DNA of 33,586 bases from Actinomycetota bacterium (lineage in GTDB: Bacteria > Actinomycetota > Acidimicrobiia > Acidimicrobiales > Ilumatobacteraceae): the NCBI GenBank assembly GCA_016870935.1, contig VGAB01000009.1, positions 1 to 33,586 on the forward strand, written 5' to 3'. The translations under genes and the position numbers were made by a program. Of the stretch, positions 15,573 through 23,463 are shown one piece after another. Below the pieces are notes generated by a model that was given only the letters and a program-made list of their open reading frames with translations, was not told the DNA's origin and did no database searches. Within the stretch, counting starts at the first letter, position 1. Each line of letters starts with the position of its first letter.

Positions 15573-16751
15573 ATGAGGAGAAAAGCAACAGCACTCTTCG
15601 GTGCTCTGTGCTTGGTCGCTCTCGCCGCTTGCGGTGGCAGTGACGATGACACGGTAACTGAAGAGACGACGGCCGAGACGACGGCACCAGCAGAAGAAGC
15701 GGCCGAGGCCGTCTCGCTCGCAGGTGTGTGTCCAGACACGGTCACATTCCAGACCGACTGGAACCCAGAATCTGAACACGGGTTCTTGTACAACCTGGTC
15801 GGCGAAGGATATGAAGTCGACGCCGCAGGTCTTCGAGTGACCGGACCATTGGTATCAAAGGGTGCCGACACTGGCGTCAAGGTCCAGGTTCGCGCAGGCG
15901 GACCAGCCGTGGGCTTCAGCTCACCGACATCGTTGATGTACCAAGATCCAGATATTTTCCTGGGCTTTGTCAGCACTGACAGTGCGATCCAAGACTCGGG
16001 TGAATTCCCGACCATGACGGTTGTGGCTCCGTTCAACATCAACCCGCAGATCATCATGTGGGACCCGGCAACCTACCCGAACGTCAAATCGATCGCCGAT
16101 CTCAAGGCGACCGGCGCGAAGGTGCGTTACTTCGGTGGTGCTGCATACATGGAGTACTTCACGGCGAACGGAATTCTTGATAAGGGTCAGGTCGACGGCA
16201 ACTACGACGGCACACCAGCCAACTTCGTAGCTGACGGTGGCAAGGCTGCACAGCAAGGTTTCGCCACTTCAGAGCCTTACTACTACGAGAATGTTCTGAC
16301 CGACTGGGCGAAACCAGTCGCCTATCAGACGGTTCACGACGCAGGCTGGACGGCGTACGCCCAGTCGCTGGGCGGCAAGCCCGATGTAGTCGCGGCCAAC
16401 GGTGACTGTTTGAAACTTCTCGTGCCGATGATCCAGCAATCACAGGTTGACTACGTGGCGGACCCGTCGCGTGCCAACGCCCTGATTCTGGACCTCGTAG
16501 CCCAATACAACAATGGTTGGTTGTACGACGCCGGTCAGGCTGCTGCCGCAGTTGAACTTGGTCTCGCCAACAAACTCATTGCCAACAGCCCCGACGGAAC
16601 CTTGGGCAGCTTCGATCTCGATCGAATCACCAAGTTCATCGAGGTTGCCGTGCCGACCTACACAAAGATCGGCGCGAAGATGAAAGAGGGCATCACTGCC
16701 GCTGACATCGTGACCAACGAATTTATTGATCCGAGCATTTCATTGCCATAA
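15573..16751 (+). CDS. Solute-binding lipoprotein, NMT1/THI5-like ABC importer
   Basis: The 392-residue protein captures the substrate outside the membrane and delivers it to the importer. It starts with a lipoprotein signal peptide (MRRKATALFGALCLVALAAC) with lipobox LAAC, then a Glu/Thr/Ala-rich linker to about residue 45. The domain opens with VTFQTDWNPESEHGFLYNLV, resembling the DW-x-P-x-x-x-H-x-G-x-Y stretch of NMT1/THI5-type pyrimidine-binding proteins such as ThiY. The start is ATG 15573, with AGGAGA 4 bases upstream; earlier codons in frame are rejected. A strong Shine-Dalgarno and a separate leader set it apart from the mostly leaderless neighbours and fit high expression. The ligand is unproven. 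Confidence 0.93.
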   Translation: MRRKATALFGALCLVALAACGGSDDDTVTEETTAETTAPAEEAAEAVSLAGVCPDTVTFQTDWNPESEHGFLYNLVGEGYEVDAAGLRVTGPLVSKGADTGVKVQVRAGGPAVGFSSPTSLMYQDPDIFLGFVSTDSAIQDSGEFPTMTVVAPFNINPQIIMWDPATYPNVKSIADLKATGAKVRYFGGAAYMEYFTANGILDKGQVDGNYDGTPANFVADGGKAAQQGFATSEPYYYENVLTDWAKPVAYQTVHDAGWTAYAQSLGGKPDVVAANGDCLKLLVPMIQQSQVDYVADPSRANALILDLVAQYNNGWLYDAGQAAAAVELGLANKLIANSPDGTLGSFDLDRITKFIEVAVPTYTKIGAKMKEGITAADIVTNEFIDPSISLP

Positions 16752-16775
16752 CGATCAATAATCAGTAATTGATAC

Positions 16776-16801
16776 CTCGGGGGGCGTTCGCGCCCCCCGA
16801 G
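16776..16801. terminator. Strong GC hairpin, bidirectional terminator
   Basis: Eleven bases CTCGGGGGGCG, a TTCG tetraloop, and the exact complement CGCCCCCCGAG form a perfect stem. It sits 25 bases after the binding-protein stop and 25 bases before the 3' end of the convergent creatininase-family gene. The flanking T content is modest (TGTCATTTCT on the plus side), but position and stability fit a terminator for both strands. Confidence 0.85.
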
Positions 16802-16826
16802 TGTCATTTCTGGAGAGAATTATTGG

Positions 16827-17615
16827 CTATTTGCCGAAGTTGAAAGTCGAGACCTCGGCGAGGGCCTCGGCGAAGTTGTCGACGGCCGAGGCGAACATCT
16901 TGGCGCCGAGTTCGGCGGTCGCGAGCGTCGGGTCGCCGATATGGCCCTCGACGAAAAAATCGTTCGAAAGCCAGCCGAAACTGACCGCGCCGCCAAATCG
17001 AACATGCTTGTTCAACGCGATCTTCTCGGGAACTCTGCGAACCGCCTTCGACATCTCGACCAAATCTGGGCGCAGATGCAACATCACCGAGGTTTCGTCG
17101 GTGCCGCCGTGAATCCCCATACCCAGTTCGCTCTTGGCAGAGGCACCGCCTTGGTCGGGCGGCATCGACGGGTGGGCCGTGAACACCTGCAGACCGTAAT
17201 TAAGTCGCAATTCGCGGTTCACGACGTTCAGCAGAGCCGAGTTGCCCCCATGGCCGTTGAGGAAAACGAGTTTCTGAGCGTTCGTTCGCGAGATACAACG
17301 ACCAATGTCGTCGAGCACGCTGAGCATCGTGGTCGCAGATAGCCAAACGGTGCCGGGCGCCCAGGCGTGTTCGTTCGACTTCGTGTATGTCAGGGTCGGC
17401 AACAACCAGACATCGAGGCTCTCACCCACTCGCGCCACGGTCGCCTCGGCAACTGCGGTGGCAACGACCTCGTCGGTGTTCAACGGCAAATGCGGGCCGT
17501 GCTGCTCGATCGCGCCCAAAGGTTGAACAAAAATCGACCGCGATGTGATTTTCGTCGCGATCTCTGGACCGCGCAGGTCACCGAGACGACGAATCGACAT
17601 ACCCACGACATTCAC
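16827..17615 (-). CDS. Creatininase family protein (amidohydrolase)
   Basis: Creatininase-fold enzymes are metal-dependent amide hydrolases; members act on creatinine, formamidopyrimidines (archaeal ArfB) and the mycofactocin precursor (MftE). The 262-residue protein has the metal-binding segment PLGAIEQHGPHLPLNTDE, the FLNGHGGNSALL motif and the later GGTDETS with the second metal-binding glutamate. These indicate an active enzyme. The start is uncertain: the frame opens with GTG 17615, with GTG 17606 and ATG 17600 also possible. It is convergent to the importer across a strong terminator and divergent from the FAD oxidoreductase with 9 bases between starts. The location suggests amide or ring hydrolysis of the imported compound, which is an inference. 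Confidence 0.9.
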   Translation of the reverse strand: MNVVGMSIRRLGDLRGPEIATKITSRSIFVQPLGAIEQHGPHLPLNTDEVVATAVAEATVARVGESLDVWLLPTLTYTKSNEHAWAPGTVWLSATTMLSVLDDIGRCISRTNAQKLVFLNGHGGNSALLNVVNRELRLNYGLQVFTAHPSMPPDQGGASAKSELGMGIHGGTDETSVMLHLRPDLVEMSKAVRRVPEKIALNKHVRFGGAVSFGWLSNDFFVEGHIGDPTLATAELGAKMFASAVDNFAEALAEVSTFNFGK

Positions 17616-17624
17616 CCTATCTAA

Positions 17625-19205
17625 ATGGCAATATGTATCGTGGCGTTTTCAACCAGCGACAGCAACTTCGACTCGATTGTCATCGGTGGTGGTCACAATG
17701 GTTTGGTTTGCGCCGCTTATCTGGCCAAAGCGGGCCAGAAAGTTCTCGTGGTCGAGGCTCGCGCCGAAGTTGGTGGCACCGCCGCCAGCGAAAAGTTCGC
17801 GGGCGTCACGGTAAACATCTGCAACTGCGACCATCTCACATTTCGCACGACGGGCGTCATCGAAGATCTTGGGCTGGAAAGTTTCGGCTTGAAATACCTG
17901 GATGTTGAACCCACGCAGATTTCGACCTCGTGGGACGATCGCCGCATCTGGCCACAATTTCACGACCTGAACAAAACGCTCGAAGTGATCAGGCTGATGT
18001 TCAAAGACGAGGTCGACGGCTACGAGCAATATGTCAGAGATGCGACTCCGGTCGTGAAGATGATCTTGGCGGCGGCCAGCGAACCGCCGACCCGTCCGTC
18101 GCTGATCGGCAAAGTTTTGAAAAGTCGAGGCAAAGGTGTTTCGACAATGTTGAATTGGAGCAAATTGTCGTCGGCCGAGGTATTGCGCAAATATTTCAAG
18201 TCCGAACTTTTGATCGCTCCCGCACTCGTCACCGGCCCGACAGTTTGGGGGGTTTCACCGTTCACGCCCACGACGGGGCTCGGCGCGCTCACCTATGCGA
18301 TGCGCCATGTGGTCAAGGTCGGTCGACCCATCGGAGGCAGTGGCATGGTGCCGCTGACCCTGCGCCGAAGCATTGAATCGAATTCGGGCCTCGTCATGAC
18401 CAACGCCCGCGTCGCCCAAATTCTTTGCGAGGGCGACTCGGTGCGCGGTGTGAGTCTTGTGGACGGTACCGAAATTCTCGCCAAGACGGTGGTGTCGGCG
18501 TGCAACCCACATGACACTTTCTTGCGATGGTTGAAAAATCCCCCTGCTTCGGCAAAGACGGTGATCCAAAAATGGAGGGACACCCCGCACCACGAGGGCT
18601 ATGAATCAAAGATCGACGCGCGAATCACGAAATTACCGATTTACCGAAATCTCGACGAAAAGATGTTCGCTCGTTTCGGTGCGGACCCGAACGCCGCGAC
18701 CCTGATCGTCAGCCCATCGACGCAGCAACTTCATCAAGGTTTTGAAATGATCGCTCGCGGGGAAATTCTTAACGAACCTGCGATGCTCGTGAACATTCCG
18801 TCGGTGCTCGACCCATCGATGACCAATGCAACCGACCATGTCTTTAGCCTTGAGGCCCTTTTCACGCCGTTTTCCTACAAGGGAGGATGGTCGGCCGACG
18901 ACGAACCGCGACGATGGCTGACCAAGTACTCAGAATTCGTCGAGCCGAGCTTCATGAATTCGATCGCCGAATGGCGGTGCATGACCCCCGCGCGGTACGA
19001 GTCTGAGTTCTTTTTGCCAAAAGGTCACGCCACGAGTTTTAGTGGCGGTCCGATGGCCGCGCTGCTCAACACGCAACCCGAACTAACCCGCTATAAAACT
19101 CCGGTCAGGGGTCTGTTTCTCACGGGTGCCGCGACATTTCCTGGGGCCGGAGTTTGGGGCGCGAGCGGAAAGAACGCCGCCCTGACGATTTTGGCCGAAG
19201 CCTGA
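17625..19205 (+). CDS. FAD-dependent oxidoreductase, PYROXD2/phytoene-desaturase-like
   Basis: This 526-residue flavoprotein has an N-terminal dinucleotide-binding motif (VIGGGHNGLVCAAYLAKAG, then VLVVEARAEVGGTAAS) and a C-terminal FAD-contacting segment (GLFLTGAATFPGAGVWGASG). This is the layout of the CrtI/PYROXD2 group. No carotenoid genes are nearby, so phytoene desaturation is unlikely and an amine or other oxidation is possible. The start is uncertain: ATG 17625 is the first codon and GTG 17640 (VAFSTSDSNFDSIVIGGG) would also give a full domain. It is divergent from the creatininase-family gene and convergent with a phosphoribosyltransferase gene. Confidence 0.9.
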   Translation: MAICIVAFSTSDSNFDSIVIGGGHNGLVCAAYLAKAGQKVLVVEARAEVGGTAASEKFAGVTVNICNCDHLTFRTTGVIEDLGLESFGLKYLDVEPTQISTSWDDRRIWPQFHDLNKTLEVIRLMFKDEVDGYEQYVRDATPVVKMILAAASEPPTRPSLIGKVLKSRGKGVSTMLNWSKLSSAEVLRKYFKSELLIAPALVTGPTVWGVSPFTPTTGLGALTYAMRHVVKVGRPIGGSGMVPLTLRRSIESNSGLVMTNARVAQILCEGDSVRGVSLVDGTEILAKTVVSACNPHDTFLRWLKNPPASAKTVIQKWRDTPHHEGYESKIDARITKLPIYRNLDEKMFARFGADPNAATLIVSPSTQQLHQGFEMIARGEILNEPAMLVNIPSVLDPSMTNATDHVFSLEALFTPFSYKGGWSADDEPRRWLTKYSEFVEPSFMNSIAEWRCMTPARYESEFFLPKGHATSFSGGPMAALLNTQPELTRYKTPVRGLFLTGAATFPGAGVWGASGKNAALTILAEA

Positions 19206-19211
19206 GGCCAA

Positions 19212-19229
19212 GACGGCTGAAATGCCGTC
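19212..19229. terminator. Short hairpin between convergent genes
   Basis: GACGGC-TGAAAT-GCCGTC forms a 6-base stem with a 6-base loop in the 39-base gap between the FAD oxidoreductase and the phosphoribosyltransferase. There is no T-run, so it is at best a weak or Rho-assisted terminator for either strand. Confidence 0.4.
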
Positions 19230-19244
19230 GGCTGGTTGCGAAAC

Positions 19245-19742
19245 TCAGGCGTCGCGAACTTTGAAGTCGCGCACGGCGACGGGTTCTTTGTCGCTCCAAG
19301 GGAAGTTGATCCATTCGTCGGTCATCTTCCATACGTATTCACATTTGACGATCGAGTGCGGCTTTTCGTAGAGCACGGCGATGCGCGACTCTTTGACTTG
19401 GTTGTGGCAAAAATCGTTGACCAACTTCAAAGTGTGCCCCGTGTCGGCGACGTCGTCGACGATGAGAATGCGCGAGTCTTTGAGATCGACGAGGTTCGGC
19501 ACCGGGGGCAACACGATCGGAATCGGCAGGCGCTCGTCGACACCCGTGTAAAACTCGACATTGAGCGTGTAGGTGTTTTTGACCGAGAGGGCGTAGCCCA
19601 AAGCGCCGGCAGCCATCAATCCACCGCGAGCGATCGCCAGAATGATGTCGGGCTCGTAACCGTCTTTGGCGACTTTCATCGCCAATTCGCGACTCGCCAC
19701 GCCGAAGGATTCCCAAGTCATGATTTCGCGGGCCTGGGACAA
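19245..19742 (-). CDS. Phosphoribosyltransferase (COG2236-like, probably purine)
   Basis: Type I phosphoribosyltransferases transfer ribose-5-phosphate from PRPP to a base. The 165-residue protein has the PRPP loop ILIVDDVADTGHTL in the middle, the upstream IARGGLMAAG loop, and the C-terminal tryptophan-rich hood WINFPW, as in small purine salvage enzymes. The start is a TTG at 19742, well supported by AAGGAG (19749-19754) 6 bases upstream and a consensus TATAAT at 19769-19774; ATG 19721 is an internal alternative. The base specificity (hypoxanthine, guanine, xanthine or another) is not determined. Its position beside the putative heterocycle locus may or may not be meaningful. Confidence 0.9.
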   Translation of the reverse strand: MSQAREIMTWESFGVASRELAMKVAKDGYEPDIILAIARGGLMAAGALGYALSVKNTYTLNVEFYTGVDERLPIPIVLPPVPNLVDLKDSRILIVDDVADTGHTLKLVNDFCHNQVKESRIAVLYEKPHSIVKCEYVWKMTDEWINFPWSDKEPVAVRDFKVRDA

Positions 19743-19748
19743 AATTTT

Positions 19749-19774
19749 CTCCTTCGTGTGAAGTCCAAATTATA
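19749..19774 (-). promoter_or_regulatory. Promoter -10 (TATAAT) and Shine-Dalgarno of phosphoribosyltransferase gene
   Basis: On the minus strand a consensus TATAAT (19769-19774) is followed after 14 bases by AAGGAG (19749-19754) and 6 bases later by the TTG start. This marks a conventional leadered transcript and decides the TTG start. I see no clear -35 element. Confidence 0.65.
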
Positions 19775-19822
19775 GAACATCGACCGCCACCCCGACGGAT
19801 TTCGTCAAGACGCGAATGTTGA

Positions 19823-21073
19823 CTATTTATAAAAGTTTGGCAGAGCGGCAAAGTATCGGGGCCAGCTCTTGGCCACGACCTTCGGATCGTCGAGGACGAT
19901 GTTTGCGATTTCGCGCTGAGCCAGGGCGAACGCCATAGCCAGTCGATGATCATGGTGCGTCATCAACGTTGCGCCGGCCAGCAAACCGGGCTCGATTCTG
20001 AGACCATCGGGCTTGTCACGAACTATTGCCCCAAGTTTGCGCAGTTCGTGCGCCAGATCGGCGATGCGATCGCTCTCTTTGCCACGGATGAAACCGACAC
20101 CCGAAATCTCGGTGGGGGTCGTGGCAAACAGCGCCGTCACAGCCAAAGTCGGCACACAGTCGCTGATCTGAGACATATCCACATCAATGCCTTTCAGCGG
20201 AGCTGACTTTTCCCTTCGAATCCTCAAGCCCGCGCTCGTTTGCGAAACTTGGCAGCCCATAGCGGCCAAGACATCGACGAACGCGACATCACCCTGAAGG
20301 CTCGCGCGCGAAAGGCCTTTGACCGTCAGGTCTCCCCCGCTGATGGCGCAAGCCGCAAACGGATAAGAGGCCGACGAGGCGTCCGGCTCGACCGAATATT
20401 CGGTCGCCGAGTACCGACCAGGTGCAACCCAGATGTGGTTGTCAGAGAAATCTACTTGAGCGCCAAATGCCCGCATCACACCGACGGTCATCTCGATATA
20501 GCCGCGCGAGACGACTTTGCTGCCGAGCAAAATCTCCAGACCATTTGGCAAATATGGAGCGACCATCATCAACGCGCTCGTATATTGGCTCGAAACTTCG
20601 GCGCCGAGTTTGACTGCCGACAACATGTTTACGCCGCGAGAAACAGTCACGGGCAGGTGCCCGGCCGATCTCGTCGCATCAACAGAGGCTCCGATCTCGG
20701 CAAGCGCGTCGTGTAGTTGGCCCATCGGACGCGAGCGCAAAGACTCGCCACCGTCCACCGTCGTCTGGCCGCGCCGCAAAGCAGCAAGCGCGGTAAGAAA
20801 GCGCGAGGTCGTGCCGGCGAGTTTGGCATCAAGCACCACATGGTTCGGGCTTTCAAGATCGATGCTGCCCGAAAGGACGATGTTTTGATCAGAACTTGCC
20901 GCCGTGACACCCAGTCTTCGAAGCGACTCGATCATCGCCTCGGTATCGTCGCCAGGAGCACAGTTGGCGATGTTCGACGAGCCAGTAGCCAACGCGGCGC
21001 AGATCAGCGCCCGATTCGAGATCGACTTTGAACCTGGTACTTCGACTACGTGTTCTGGGCCAAATTTCGTCAT
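19823..21073 (-). CDS. aroA: 3-phosphoshikimate 1-carboxyvinyltransferase (EPSP synthase)
   Basis: AroA joins PEP to shikimate-3-phosphate in the shikimate pathway. The 416-residue protein has the N-terminal substrate motif VPGSKSISNRALICAALA (K16, S17), the LAGTTSRFLTALAAL segment, and the C-terminal ISDCVPTLAVTALFATTPTE with catalytic aspartate, followed by RGKESDRI and HHDHRLAMAFALA. Its ATG overlaps the tyrA stop by 4 bases, so the two are translationally coupled and jointly supply aromatic amino acids. After its stop there is an 80-base gap to the phosphoribosyltransferase gene. Confidence 0.97.
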   Translation of the reverse strand: MTKFGPEHVVEVPGSKSISNRALICAALATGSSNIANCAPGDDTEAMIESLRRLGVTAASSDQNIVLSGSIDLESPNHVVLDAKLAGTTSRFLTALAALRRGQTTVDGGESLRSRPMGQLHDALAEIGASVDATRSAGHLPVTVSRGVNMLSAVKLGAEVSSQYTSALMMVAPYLPNGLEILLGSKVVSRGYIEMTVGVMRAFGAQVDFSDNHIWVAPGRYSATEYSVEPDASSASYPFAACAISGGDLTVKGLSRASLQGDVAFVDVLAAMGCQVSQTSAGLRIRREKSAPLKGIDVDMSQISDCVPTLAVTALFATTPTEISGVGFIRGKESDRIADLAHELRKLGAIVRDKPDGLRIEPGLLAGATLMTHHDHRLAMAFALAQREIANIVLDDPKVVAKSWPRYFAALPNFYK

Positions 21074-22131
21074 GCGACGCTTTGAATCGTTGGACGAAAC
21101 TTGCGCGCGAGAAGCCCGCCGCGAAACATCTCTGCGTTCTCCCTTTCCACGATCATCACCAAGATGCCCCTATCGCCTTCGACCGAATGCGAAACCTCGA
21201 AATTGGCGATGTTGACCCCGAGGTCGGCGGCGAGTTGAAAAATCTCGGCGGCGGCACCTGAACGGTCGGGAATCGGCACGCGAACTTCACAGACATCGAC
21301 CAGTTCTTGCACTCGACCGGGAAGGTTCGCCCGCGCCGCTCGCGCGGTCGACAGACGACCCAACAGCGCGTCTGAATCTTGCGTCTCGACTATCGATTTC
21401 ATCTCTGAAAGCCCCAAGATCATTCCGTTAAGGGCCTCGAGGATCGCGTCTTTGTTCTCGCGACAAATGTCGATCCAGATTGCGGGCTGGCCCGATGCCA
21501 CGCGTGTCATGTCGCGAAAGCCTCCCGCAGCCAGACGCAAAACGGCGACATGCTCTTCGGCGGTCAGATGCGCCAGACCCATCAGCGTGGCAGCCGTCAA
21601 ATGCGGAAGATGACTGACCACGGCCACCAGACGATCGTGTCTTTCTGCGTCAAGCACGACTATTTCAGCGCCAAGCAGTCGAATGATTCTGGCCAGCGAC
21701 TCGAACGACGAGTCGGAAGAACTCGCTGTGGGGGTCAGCACCCACACGGCTCCTTCAAAGAGCGATTCATCTGCGCCGTCGAGACCGGCCATTTCGCTGC
21801 CCGCCATCGGGTGACCGCCGACAAAACGCGCATCGCTGACACTGTTGACCACCGAGAGTTTGACCCCGCCCACATCGCTGACGACGCCGGTGGTCTTTTC
21901 GAGAGCCAACCTGACCTGACCCGGGATCGAACTCACGGGTGTGGCGACAAAACTGATTTCGGCATCGGGATCGATGCCGATCGTGCTGATGATGCCGCGC
22001 TCGAGAGCGGCGGTGGCTTTCGCGTCGTCGCTGTCGACACCTGAGACGATGAAACCATGCTTGGCGAGAGCAAGCGCGAGGGAACCGCCGATCAAACCAA
22101 GGCCGAGGATGTTCGCTTTGCGATTCGCCAT
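21070..22131 (-). CDS. tyrA: Prephenate dehydrogenase with C-terminal ACT domain
   Basis: TyrA oxidatively decarboxylates prephenate on the route to tyrosine. The 353-residue protein begins with the Rossmann motif ILGLGLIGGSLALALAK and contains FVGGHPMAGSEMAGLDGADE, the prephenate dehydrogenase signature with its histidine. The last ~75 residues (VCEVRVPIPDRSGAAAEIFQ onward) form an ACT domain, implying feedback control by an aromatic amino acid. ATG 22131 is preferred over the TTG at 22137 because TAGAAT lies exactly 6 bases upstream. This promoter sits in the 20 bases after the rluB-like stop and drives tyrA-aroA. Confidence 0.95.
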   Translation of the reverse strand: MANRKANILGLGLIGGSLALALAKHGFIVSGVDSDDAKATAALERGIISTIGIDPDAEISFVATPVSSIPGQVRLALEKTTGVVSDVGGVKLSVVNSVSDARFVGGHPMAGSEMAGLDGADESLFEGAVWVLTPTASSSDSSFESLARIIRLLGAEIVVLDAERHDRLVAVVSHLPHLTAATLMGLAHLTAEEHVAVLRLAAGGFRDMTRVASGQPAIWIDICRENKDAILEALNGMILGLSEMKSIVETQDSDALLGRLSTARAARANLPGRVQELVDVCEVRVPIPDRSGAAAEIFQLAADLGVNIANFEVSHSVEGDRGILVMIVERENAEMFRGGLLARKFRPTIQSVA

Positions 22132-22137
22132 CGCCAA

Positions 22138-22143
22138 ATTCTA
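22138..22143 (-). promoter_or_regulatory. Predicted -10 element (TAGAAT) of leaderless tyrA-aroA
   Basis: TAGAAT on the minus strand lies 6 bases before ATG 22131, inside the short gap after the pseudouridine synthase gene. Confidence 0.5.
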
Positions 22144-22151
22144 CCTATCGC

Positions 22152-22886
22152 CTAGTTTTTGGCCGCACGATTTAATGCAACGACTTCGTCAGATGACAAT
22201 GAGCGCCACTTTCCCGGAGCGAGAGTTCGGTCGGTCACCGAGCCGATTCGAACCCGAACCAGACGCTCGACGGGATGCCCGACCGCATCGCACATTCTTC
22301 GGATTTGGCGATTTCGTCCCTCATGAATGACGAAGCGCAACAACCCCGGTTGTATCTGGCCGACCGACGCAGGTGCGGTCAAGCCGTCTTCCAGCTCAAC
22401 ACCTTCTCGCAGTCGCTTCAGCGCTGGCTCGCCGACGCTTTCTTTCGGACACTCGACATGCACGAGATATTCTTTCTCGACGCCGAAACTCGGATGCGTC
22501 AAACGATGCGCCAACTCGCCGTCGTTAGTCAATATCAAAAGACCTTCCGAATCGGCGTCGAGTCGACCGACGGCAAAAACACGGGGCTCGCTTGGCACGA
22601 GTTCGATCACGGTCTGCCGCCCATGAGTATCTTTTGCAGTCGTGATCACGCCGACGGGTTTGTTCAACAAATAGTAAACGAGCGACGGCGAGACCCCGAC
22701 ATAGACACCGTCGACTTCGACGCGATCATTGTCGACGTCCACCCGACAACCCAGGATCGCCGTGTTGCCGTTGACCGTGACGCGGCCCGCTTCGATCAGC
22801 GTCTCGCATTCTCGGCGGGAGCCCCAACCCGCTTTGGCTAAAACTTTTTGTAGTCGCTCGCCGTCACTGTTCGTCGGGAACGACAC
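22152..22886 (-). CDS. rluB: Large-subunit rRNA pseudouridine synthase (RluB/RsuA family)
   Basis: The enzyme isomerises uridine to pseudouridine, most likely in 23S rRNA. An N-terminal S4 RNA-binding domain (ERLQKVLAKAGWGSRRECET then LIEAGRVTVNG) is followed by the catalytic domain with AVGRLDADSEGLLILTNDG, where the Asp of RLDADSEG is the catalytic residue, and RQIRRMCDAVGHPVERLVRV. The frame is open to 23033, but those first 49 residues are out-of-frame scpB sequence. The GTG at 22886 (VSFPTNSDGERLQ) gives 244 residues and overlaps the scpB end by 23 bases, consistent with coupling. The order scpA-scpB-rluB is conserved in actinobacteria. Confidence 0.93.
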   Translation of the reverse strand: MSFPTNSDGERLQKVLAKAGWGSRRECETLIEAGRVTVNGNTAILGCRVDVDNDRVEVDGVYVGVSPSLVYYLLNKPVGVITTAKDTHGRQTVIELVPSEPRVFAVGRLDADSEGLLILTNDGELAHRLTHPSFGVEKEYLVHVECPKESVGEPALKRLREGVELEDGLTAPASVGQIQPGLLRFVIHEGRNRQIRRMCDAVGHPVERLVRVRIGSVTDRTLAPGKWRSLSSDEVVALNRAAKN

Positions 22887-23463
22887 GCAGACTTCTCTCG
22901 AGGGTTTCGACGACGCTCGCATCGGGAATGAAATCGGCGATGCTGGGCAGATCGTCGAGCGAGGCGATACCGAGGCGCTCGAGAAACAGCGGCGTGGTGC
23001 CGAACAGCACCGCCTGGCCTGGTCCGTCGTCACGCGAGACCTCGGTTATGTAACCGCGGGCCTGCAGGGTGCGCATCACCGCCTCGGGGTCGACACCGCG
23101 AATCGCGGCGATTTGTGTGCGTGAGAGAGGTTGCTTGTAGGCGATGATCGCCAAAGTTTCGAGAGCAGCCGAAGAGACTCTCGCGTGCTGACCGTCGAGC
23201 ACGAAACGTTCGACATATGGGGCAAGTTCGGGATGCGACTGAAATCGATAGCCGCCAGCGACTTTCACTAGTTGAAAGCCATGACCCGCGGCCTCGTAGG
23301 TCGTAGCCAGACGATCACACAGCGCCTCGACGGTCGACTGTGATATCTCGAGCAGTTGCGCCAATAGAGCCGGGGCGACCGGCTCCATCGCAACCAACAG
23401 GATCGCCTCGAGTGCTCGCACGATTTCCGGGTCGAGATTGCCTTCTTCAGCAGACATGGTCAT
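22864..23463 (-). CDS. scpB: Segregation and condensation protein B
   Basis: ScpB is a winged-helix partner of ScpA and SMC in the chromosome condensation complex. The 199-residue protein shows the winged-helix pair, with the conserved TLAIIAYKQPLSRTQIAAIR and GVDPEAVMRTLQARGYI, followed by the TTPLFLERLGIASLDDLP tail. The start ATG overlaps the scpA stop by 4 bases, and the end overlaps the pseudouridine synthase start by 23 bases. Confidence 0.96.
   Translation of the reverse strand: MTMSAEEGNLDPEIVRALEAILLVAMEPVAPALLAQLLEISQSTVEALCDRLATTYEAAGHGFQLVKVAGGYRFQSHPELAPYVERFVLDGQHARVSSAALETLAIIAYKQPLSRTQIAAIRGVDPEAVMRTLQARGYITEVSRDDGPGQAVLFGTTPLFLERLGIASLDDLPSIADFIPDASVVETLERSLRVVPDEQ

Noticed and set aside
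16827-17615. Mycofactocin gene cluster, suggested by a creatininase-family protein near flavoenzymes
   Set aside because: No radical SAM enzyme, short precursor peptide, MftB or glycosyltransferase gene is nearby.
17625-19205. Carotenoid phytoene desaturase
   Set aside because: The FAD motifs are shared by the broader PYROXD2/CrtI group, and there is no phytoene synthase or other carotenoid gene in the window.
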